A stretch of DNA of 5,193 bases from Desulfarculus sp. (GTDB lineage Bacteria > Desulfobacterota > Desulfarculia > Desulfarculales > Desulfarculaceae), in NCBI GenBank assembly GCA_020216625.1, contig JAIUYB010000208.1, forward strand, positions 1 to 5,193, given 5' to 3'. Shown here piece after piece: positions 1 through 3,970 of the stretch. Within the stretch, counting starts at the first letter, position 1, and every line of letters starts with the position of its first letter. The notes beneath the pieces were generated by a model. The model did no database searches. It had not been told where the DNA came from and was given only the letters and a program-made list of their open reading frames with translations. A program made the position numbers and the translations under genes.

Positions 1-415
1 GGGGATCGGAGGAGAGGAACTCGGTGGTGAAGTAGTTCTGCTTGCTGATGGAAATGCTGACGTCCTTGCGCATGATCTGGGCCAACTGGTCCGGGGCCAT
101 CTTATCGCGCAAGGATGGGTAGAGGTTGAAACGCTCGATGACCTCCATCAGCCGGGTGCGGCTCAACACCTGCTGGGTGATGATCTGCAGGCGCTCCTGG
201 ATCTTGGTGGTGACCACCGTCTGCACCAGCTCGGCGGGAACCTTTTGGGGTTGGACCAAGACCAGGCAGGCGGCCTGGTAGACCGGCGGCCAGAGCAGGC
301 AATAGAGCAGCGCCACGGTCATCACCACCAGGAAGACGGAGGCCGACAGAATGACCCTGCGCCGGATGACGAACAGGTACTTTCGGATATCGACTGTGGT
401 GGTGTTGGTCGCCAT
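1..415 (-). CDS. Wzz/GumC-family polysaccharide chain-length determinant, N-terminal part (partial, runs off left edge)
   Basis: Reading leftward from the ATG at 413-415, the frame stays open for 138 codons to the window edge, so only the N-terminus is seen. It shows a short cytoplasmic tail, a basic stretch (IRRR, residues 17-20), a hydrophobic membrane segment (about 21-42), then PPVYQA at 43-48 and a beta-type stretch (LVLVQPQKVP), followed by a helical region (about 70-100) containing QERLQIITQQVLSRTRL. This is the usual N-terminal layout of inner-membrane Wzz/GumC co-polymerases, which span the periplasm and control polymer length and export. An in-frame TAG directly precedes the ATG and fixes the start. 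The barrel gene ends only 5 bases upstream, so translation is probably coupled; no strong ribosome site is visible. Whether the missing part carries a fused tyrosine kinase domain cannot be told. Family assignment is fairly sure; the subfamily is open. Confidence 0.85.
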   Translation of the reverse strand, partial: MATNTTTVDIRKYLFVIRRRVILSASVFLVVMTVALLYCLLWPPVYQAACLVLVQPQKVPAELVQTVVTTKIQERLQIITQQVLSRTRLMEVIERFNLYPSLRDKMAPDQLAQIMRKDVSISISKQNYFTTEFLSSDP

Positions 416-420
416 CTACG

Positions 421-1779
421 TCACCAGCGCATGGGCCATTCGGTGTTGATGGTGAACAGGATCCGGTTCTGGTCCCGGTCGTCCTGGTCGCGCTCGGCGT
501 CGCGGTTAAGGAAGATGTATTCCAGGCTGGCCCACCAGTGCTCGCTCAACCGGCGGCTGAGCAGGGCGGTGAGGCGCACCGATTCCACGTCGCCGGTGCC
601 CGAGGTGCCGGCGGCGTTGGGGTCCTGTTTGTAGTCGTCGAAGACGAAGTCCGCGCTGCCGAAGAAGCGCCAGTGCTGGCGCGGGGTCCAGGAGAAGCTG
701 ACCCCGGCGCGGCGAGTGTCGGTGAGTCCCGAATTCTGGCCCAGGGCCTCGTACTCGCCCAGGGAGGCGTTGGCATAGACCCGGGTCAGCCAGGTTTCGC
801 CCCGGTAGTTGAGGCTCGCCTCGCCGGTGGGATAGACATTGCCGGCGGCGCTGTTGGTGCGGCTGTCGCCGTCCACCTTGGTGCCGCCCAGGGAGACGTC
901 CAGACTCAGGCGCTGGGTCAACTGCGATTTGTAACCCAGCCGCGCGGTGTAGGTGTCGTAGCTGCGGGCGGTGCGCAAGGCGTCGTCCTCGCTGAGCGAG
1001 CGCACCATCCCGGTCCGGCCGTAGAGGTAGATCTCGGAAAGAGGGCCGTAATGCCGGGCCAGGCGCAGGCCGAGCCCGCCGCGGTTGGTGTCGGCCGAGC
1101 GCTGGAAGTCGTCATGGCTGGCGTCGGCGTTGAGTCCCAGGCTGTAATCCGGCCCCAGGGCCTGCTGCCAGCCCAGCTCGCCGCGGTGGTAGACGGCGCT
1201 CTCCACGCTGTCGCTGGTGCTGGTGCTGAGCGAGTAGGTGTAGCCGGCGCTGAGGTTGCTGCGCGGGCCCAGTTGATGCAAAAGACGCAGGGCGGTGGTG
1301 TTGCGGTCGCGGCGGCCGGAGTCGTCGCGCACCTGGATCAACTGCCCGCCCTCGTCCAACTCGGCCTGGTCGTAGGTGGCGGAAAAGACGTTGCTGGCGG
1401 TGAGGGTGGTTTTCTCCGACAGCCGGCGCAGCCAGCGGGCGCTGAGGCTGCCGCCGTCCAACTGGTTCAGCTCGGTGTGGCGCAGGTATTGATTGAAACG
1501 GGCCTGGCCGGACAGGAGCAGCCGGTTTTCCGGCGGACCGGCCTCCAGGCTCACCCCCGGGGTCACGGTGGCGTAGGCGTCGCCCACCGCCTGGGCGCGC
1601 AGGCGTACATTGCTGTCATAGCCCATGCCCGCGCTGACGGTGGGCCGCACCAACATGCCCGCCTGCGCCGGCGCCGAGCCTGGGCCCAGGAGACAACATC
1701 CCAGCAACGCCAGCAAAAGCGGCGCACGCCAGGAAAGGGCAGGCTTTGGGCAGGGACGGTGAGAGACGCTCGGGGTCAT
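421..1779 (-). CDS. Outer-membrane beta-barrel protein, putative polysaccharide export porin (BBP2-like)
   Basis: This 452-residue protein starts with a signal peptide: hydrophobic core LLLALLGCCLLG at about 21-32 and a likely signal peptidase I site after AQA at residue 40. The mature part opens with a GMGYDSNVRL motif (about 51-60), as seen at the first strands of BBP2/PF10082-type barrels. It continues as amphipathic segments with alternating aromatic and polar residues (LSLDVSLGGTKV, WRFFGSADFVFDDY, WWASLEYIFLN) and ends in Trp, the usual outer-membrane barrel C-terminal aromatic signal. About 412 mature residues would suit 16-18 strands; I cannot count them reliably. It lies between an OPX protein and a chain-length determinant, suggesting it is the outer-membrane channel for the polymer. 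The ATG is fixed by an in-frame TGA two codons upstream (1783-1785); there is no clear Shine-Dalgarno. The LLGC in the signal sequence could be read as a lipobox, but AQA cleavage is more likely. Barrel nature is well supported; polymer transport is inferred from context. Confidence 0.85.
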   Translation of the reverse strand: MTPSVSHRPCPKPALSWRAPLLLALLGCCLLGPGSAPAQAGMLVRPTVSAGMGYDSNVRLRAQAVGDAYATVTPGVSLEAGPPENRLLLSGQARFNQYLRHTELNQLDGGSLSARWLRRLSEKTTLTASNVFSATYDQAELDEGGQLIQVRDDSGRRDRNTTALRLLHQLGPRSNLSAGYTYSLSTSTSDSVESAVYHRGELGWQQALGPDYSLGLNADASHDDFQRSADTNRGGLGLRLARHYGPLSEIYLYGRTGMVRSLSEDDALRTARSYDTYTARLGYKSQLTQRLSLDVSLGGTKVDGDSRTNSAAGNVYPTGEASLNYRGETWLTRVYANASLGEYEALGQNSGLTDTRRAGVSFSWTPRQHWRFFGSADFVFDDYKQDPNAAGTSGTGDVESVRLTALLSRRLSEHWWASLEYIFLNRDAERDQDDRDQNRILFTINTEWPMRW

Positions 1780-1808
1780 CGATCACTTTCGGCTCGGCCC
1801 GCGAGGGG

Positions 1809-2381
1809 TTAGGGAACGATGATGGTGTCACCTGGCTTGAGGATCACGTTCTGGTCCAGGCCCTTGCCGCTCAACACGTCGGAATAGCTGAAATTGAGTC
1901 GGGTCTGCTGTTGTCCGGCGCCGCGGAGGATAACCACGTCGTCCTTGTGGGCCCACTCGTTGAAGCCCTCGGCCTCGGCGATGCCCTGCAGGACGGTGGT
2001 GGGCTGCTCCAGGGGAAAGCGCCCCGGTGAGCGCACGTTGCCGATGACGCTGTAGGAATGGCTGCGCGGCTCGCGCACGATGACGTAGACCATCGGGCGC
2101 TGCACGAAGCGGCCGGCTGACTTGGTGATGGCCTCCTTCAACTCCATGGGGGTCAGACCGGCGGCGATGATGTCGTCCACCATGGGAAGGGAGATGCGGC
2201 CGTCGGGGCGAACCAGAATGTCGTTGCGGCTCAGGCGGTCTTCCTTCCACACCACGACTTCCAGGATGTCGCCGGGGCCCATGCGATACACGTCCGGGTC
2301 CACCGCATGGGCGGAGGGTGAAACGGTAAGTATGGACAGGCAGATGCAAAACGTTAGGATTTTGACCACAGGTTTGATCAC
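1809..2381 (-). CDS. Short polysaccharide export (OPX/Wza-like) protein with Poly_export and SLBB domains
   Basis: This 190-residue protein begins with GTG. A signal peptide covers residues 1-26 (core VVKILTFCICLSILTV, cut after AHA). The Poly_export domain follows at about 30-105, with the typical YRMGPGDILEVVVW start, RPDGRISLPMVDDI and GLTPMELKEAI. A single SLBB domain follows at about 108-155 (YSVIGNVRSPGRFPLEQP), and the protein ends with LKPGDTIIVP. In the OPX family such proteins form the periplasmic ring that passes capsule or exopolysaccharide from the inner-membrane copolymerase outward. E. coli Wza is about twice as long, with further domains and a C-terminal helix that forms the outer-membrane pore; none of that exists here. 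No convincing lipobox cysteine is seen, so it is probably soluble or ring-associated in the periplasm. An in-frame TAA two codons upstream fixes the GTG start, and AAGGAG lies 10 bases before it. It is the first gene of the minus-strand operon; the barrel gene starts 29 bases after its stop. Confidence 0.93.
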   Translation of the reverse strand: MIKPVVKILTFCICLSILTVSPSAHAVDPDVYRMGPGDILEVVVWKEDRLSRNDILVRPDGRISLPMVDDIIAAGLTPMELKEAITKSAGRFVQRPMVYVIVREPRSHSYSVIGNVRSPGRFPLEQPTTVLQGIAEAEGFNEWAHKDDVVILRGAGQQQTRLNFSYSDVLSGKGLDQNVILKPGDTIIVP

Positions 2382-2391
2382 AGCTTAGAGT

Positions 2392-2397
2392 CTCCTT
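2392..2397 (-). promoter_or_regulatory. Ribosome binding site of the export protein gene
   Basis: AAGGAG on the minus strand lies 10 bases before the GTG at 2379-2381. Together with the in-frame TAA at 2385-2387 it settles the use of a GTG start for the OPX gene. Confidence 0.75.
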
Positions 2398-2435
2398 GTC
2401 CAGATTGGCACAACCGGCGGATCGCACCTGGCCAA

Positions 2436-2465
2436 ATGATAACCTAACAAGGCTAAGTCTAGCAA
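2436..2465 (-). promoter_or_regulatory. Candidate sigma-70-type promoter of the polysaccharide export operon
   Basis: On the minus strand TTGCTA (2460-2465) and TATCAT (2436-2441) are separated by 18 bases, placing transcription start near 2429 and giving a leader of about 50 bases before the GTG start. The surroundings are the most AT-rich part of the window. A TTGACT sits slightly further upstream (2487-2492) but has no good -10 at 17 bases (ACGCTT). The call rests on hexamer resemblance only. Confidence 0.35.
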
Positions 2466-2498
2466 GCGTGTCGGCCAAGAAAAAATAGTCAACACGCT
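2465..2498. repeat. Inverted repeat upstream of the export operon (possible operator)
   Basis: AGCGTGT at 2465-2471 and ACACGCT at 2492-2498 are perfect 7-bp inverted copies with 20 bases between them, 27 bp centre to centre. The interval holds an A-tract (2480-2485) and, on the minus strand, TTGACT. The left arm touches the candidate -35 of the export operon. This layout suits a dimeric regulator binding site, but no regulator is encoded in the window. Confidence 0.35.
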
Positions 2499-2525
2499 GG
2501 GTTGAACAAACCCTTCCAGGTAGGT

Positions 2526-2555
2526 CCGGGGCCGGGTCGATCGGATCGGCCCCGG
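2526..2555. repeat. Perfect GC-rich hairpin in the divergent intergenic region
   Basis: CCGGGGCCG at 2526-2534 pairs perfectly with CGGCCCCGG at 2547-2555 (9 bp), with a 12-base loop containing GATC. No T-run follows on either strand, so a classic intrinsic terminator is unlikely. It could be a regulator site, part of a leader RNA from a promoter further out, or a separator between divergent promoters. The structure is seen directly; its role is unknown. Confidence 0.5.
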
Positions 2556-2565
2556 CGGGGCGCGC

Positions 2566-2609
2566 GGTGATAATCGCCCAGGCGCCGCCGGGCGGCTGTG
2601 ATTATCGCC
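2566..2609. repeat. Paired 13-bp motif, 31 bp apart, that also forms a composite inverted repeat
   Basis: GTGATAATCGCCC (2567-2579) recurs as GTGATTATCGCCC (2598-2610) with one difference, the copies starting 31 bp apart, about three helical turns. The cores GATAATC (2569-2575) and GATTATC (2600-2606) are also reverse complements, so 2566-2575 can pair with 2600-2609 (10 pairs including one G-U). Inside lies a second palindrome, GCCGCC (2584-2589) against GGCGGC (2591-2596). It lies between the divergent promoters, so it may be a shared operator, or a copy of a dispersed palindromic repeat. Confidence 0.5.
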
Positions 2610-2635
2610 CCACCGCCCGCGCTTTGCCCGGGACG

Positions 2636-2665
2636 ATGACAAACCTCACGTGTTAAGCTTAGCAT
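2636..2665 (+). promoter_or_regulatory. Candidate promoter for the small basic protein and DUF1847 genes
   Basis: ATGACA (2636-2641) and TAGCAT (2660-2665) are 18 bases apart on the plus strand, matching the sigma-70 consensus at 5 of 6 and 4 of 6 bases. The local AT content is higher than around it (TGTTAAGCTTAGCAT). Transcription would start near 2672, about 63 bases before the ATG. Evidence is hexamer similarity and position only. Confidence 0.33.
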
Positions 2666-2734
2666 GCTGGCGGAGTTGGCGGGAATTGTCGACCATCTGG
2701 GGCGAACACTCGGGATGCCTTGGGGAGCGGGCTA

Positions 2735-3103
2735 ATGAGCGGGCGGTGGTGGCGATGGGGTTTGGTGGTGGTGGTGGCCTGCGGCCTCTGGTTGGGGGAT
2801 CTGCCCGGCCAACTGGACGGCGGCCAGGCCCAGGCCGGTCTGCGCAAGATGAAGTCGGGGCTTAAGCGCAAGGGCAACCGCACCAAGCACCAGGGTCGTC
2901 ATCCCCGGCGCGGCTACAACAGCGTCTATGGCAACAACCGCGCCGGCGACCGCGACGCCTACGTCAACCCCGTGGCCAAGCAGGAATACCAACTTGGCAA
3001 GGAGCAGGCCATCAAGGCCCAGAAGGGGGGCGGCCGCAAGCTCAAACGGGGCAAAGGCAAGGCCAGCGGCAAAACCTCGCGGGCCAAGTATTATCGCCGC
3101 TGA
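2735..3103 (+). CDS. Small exported, highly basic protein of unknown function
   Basis: I do not recognise a family for this 122-residue protein. The start chosen is the ATG at 2735, with GGGGAG (2722-2727) 7 bases before it; a TTG at 2720 in the same frame would add five residues and lacks such a site. The N-terminus has Arg and Trp (RWWRW, residues 4-8), a hydrophobic stretch (LVVVVACGLWLG, 10-21) and a likely signal peptidase I site after AQA at 34. VVAC at 13-16 is a possible lipobox, so a lipoprotein is the alternative. The predicted mature part (88 residues) has 28 Lys/Arg against 4 acidic residues and no Cys. The middle has Tyr, Asn and Gly (RGYNSVYGNNR), and the tail KGGGRKLKRGKGKASGKT resembles histone-H1-like tails in composition. 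It is divergent from the export operon and 38 bases upstream of the DUF1847 gene. Binding to an anionic polymer is a guess from charge alone. Confidence 0.75.
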   Translation: MSGRWWRWGLVVVVACGLWLGDLPGQLDGGQAQAGLRKMKSGLKRKGNRTKHQGRHPRRGYNSVYGNNRAGDRDAYVNPVAKQEYQLGKEQAIKAQKGGGRKLKRGKGKASGKTSRAKYYRR

Positions 3104-3126
3104 ACCCGGCGGGCGGCCGCGAGGCC

Positions 3127-3135
3127 GGAGGAGGA
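3127..3135 (+). promoter_or_regulatory. Ribosome binding site of the DUF1847 gene
   Basis: GGAGGAGGA lies 6 bases before the ATG at 3142-3144. It is the strongest Shine-Dalgarno match in the window, suggesting efficient independent initiation of this second gene, and it fixes the start. Confidence 0.8.
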
Positions 3136-3141
3136 ACCAGA

Positions 3142-3840
3142 ATGAGCGGCGGCAAGAAGACCCCGGCCGACTGCGCGGCTTGCGCGGTCCCCAGCGGCGA
3201 GCGCATCTGCATGAAGCCCCAGGGCAAACCCGGCAAGGCCTGCCCCACCAGCGGCCGCAAGCCCGGCCTGACCGAAGCCAACCAGGCCTATGCCGGCGAG
3301 CCAACCCGGGAGTTCGCCCGCCAGGCCTCGATCCAGGAAGCGGCCTGCTACCAGAACCGCCACCAGCGGCCCTACACCATGCAACCCAGCAAGACCCGCC
3401 TGGTGGAGATCTGCGAGTTCGCCCGTCGCATGGGCTACCAGCGCCTGGGCCTGGCCTTCTGCATCGGCCTGGCCCACGAGGCCGGCATCGTGGAAGGCGT
3501 GTTCAAGGACTGGGGCTTCGCGGTGGTCTCGGCCTGCTGCAAGGCCGGGGCCACGCCCAAGGAGTTCCTGGGCCTGGGCGAGGAGGACAAGATTCACCAG
3601 GGCGGACCCGAGAACATGTGCAACCCGGTCTATCAAGCCAAGCTGCTGGAGCAGGGCGGGGCCCAGTTCAACGTGGTGCTGGGCCTGTGCGTGGGCCACG
3701 ACAGCCTGTTCTTTCAGCACGCCGCCGCGCCCACCACGGTGCTGGCGGTCAAGGACCGGGTCACCGGGCACAACCCCCTGGCCGCGGTCTACACCGCCCA
3801 CAGCTACGCCCGCAAGGTGCGCGACCCGGAGCTGGTATGA
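3142..3840 (+). CDS. DUF1847 family cysteine-rich, predicted metal-binding protein
   Basis: This is a 232-residue protein with no signal peptide or membrane segment, so probably cytoplasmic. It contains 11 cysteines: a CxxC near the N-terminus (C11, C14) followed by C23 and C34 (KACPTSG), then C69, C91, C107 (GLAFCIGLAHEAG), a CC pair at 132-133, C160 (ENMCNP) and C183 in GLCVGHDSLF. The C-terminal part LAVKDRVTGHNPLAAVY is characteristic of DUF1847 (PF08901), common in anaerobic bacteria and archaea and annotated as metal-binding; no reaction is established to my knowledge. The protein appears full length. The cysteine and histidine pattern (GLCVGHD, GHN) suggests Zn or Fe-S ligands, which is inference. 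It lies 38 bases after the basic protein gene and is probably cotranscribed; a hairpin follows its stop. Nothing ties it directly to polysaccharide export. Confidence 0.88.
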   Translation: MSGGKKTPADCAACAVPSGERICMKPQGKPGKACPTSGRKPGLTEANQAYAGEPTREFARQASIQEAACYQNRHQRPYTMQPSKTRLVEICEFARRMGYQRLGLAFCIGLAHEAGIVEGVFKDWGFAVVSACCKAGATPKEFLGLGEEDKIHQGGPENMCNPVYQAKLLEQGGAQFNVVLGLCVGHDSLFFQHAAAPTTVLAVKDRVTGHNPLAAVYTAHSYARKVRDPELV

Positions 3841-3869
3841 GAAGTTTCGGCCACGCCTGGGCTGAGACC

Positions 3870-3898
3870 AAAAGACAGGGCGGGGATTGACCCCGCCC
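3870..3898 (-). terminator. Intrinsic terminator, likely bidirectional, between convergent genes
   Basis: GGGCGGGG (3878-3885) and CCCCGCCC (3891-3898) form a perfect 8-bp stem with a 5-base loop (ATTGA). On the minus strand the stem is followed by TGTCTTTT (3877-3870), a reasonable U-tract for transcription from the phosphomutase gene. On the plus strand it is followed by CTAAATTAAG, only mildly AT-rich, so it would be a weaker terminator for the DUF1847 gene, which ends 37 bases before the stem. Confidence 0.65.
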
Positions 3899-3910
3899 CT
3901 AAATTAAGGC

Positions 3911-3965
3911 AAAAAATACGTCTGCTTGGCTAGGGCGACCCCCGAGCCGGGGGAGCGTCCGCCCT
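3911..3965 (-). terminator. Second hairpin after the phosphomutase gene, possible terminator
   Basis: CCCCC (3939-3943) pairs with GGGGG (3949-3953), and the outer arms AGGGCG (3932-3937) and CGCCCT (3960-3965) can pair around it with an asymmetric internal loop. On the minus strand it starts 5 bases after the phosphomutase stop codon. A run of six T follows (3916-3911), but about 15 bases beyond the stem, further than in an ideal intrinsic terminator. It may act together with the hairpin at 3878-3898. Confidence 0.45.
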
Positions 3966-3970
3966 GGGGT

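Noticed and set aside
538..1812. Long plus-strand open frame of 424 residues opposite the barrel gene
   Set aside because: Its product is low-complexity Ala/Gly/Val with no domain or signal. It is the antisense shadow of a GC-rich gene whose own frame shows a signal peptide, strand pattern and terminal Trp.
2462..2477. Possible sigma-54 promoter (TGGCC ... TTGC on the minus strand) before the export operon
   Set aside because: The GG and GC elements are 11 bases apart rather than the strict 10, and the -24 element lacks the A of TGGCA, so it does not meet the sigma-54 pattern.
2385..2642. Minus-strand open frame of 85 residues in the divergent intergenic region
   Set aside because: It overlaps the candidate promoter and both hairpins, has no good ribosome site, and its product (Arg/Pro-rich start, no motif) does not resemble a protein family.
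2720..2734. TTG start at 2720 for the small basic protein
   Set aside because: The ATG at 2735 has GGGGAG at proper spacing and gives a more compact signal peptide. The TTG would place that site inside the coding region.
3087..3096. ATTATCGCC near the end of the basic protein gene, resembling the intergenic 13-bp motif
   Set aside because: Only nine bases match, and they encode the C-terminal Tyr-Arg residues; best explained as coincidence.
3091..3801. Minus-strand open frame of 236 residues opposite DUF1847
   Set aside because: Antisense shadow of a recognised gene; Ala/Gly/Leu-rich sequence without motifs.
2928..3890. Plus-strand open frame of 320 residues across the basic protein and DUF1847 genes
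   Set aside because: Rich in Arg, Gly and Pro with no recognisable motif. It overlaps two better genes that have strong ribosome sites and, for DUF1847, clear family motifs.
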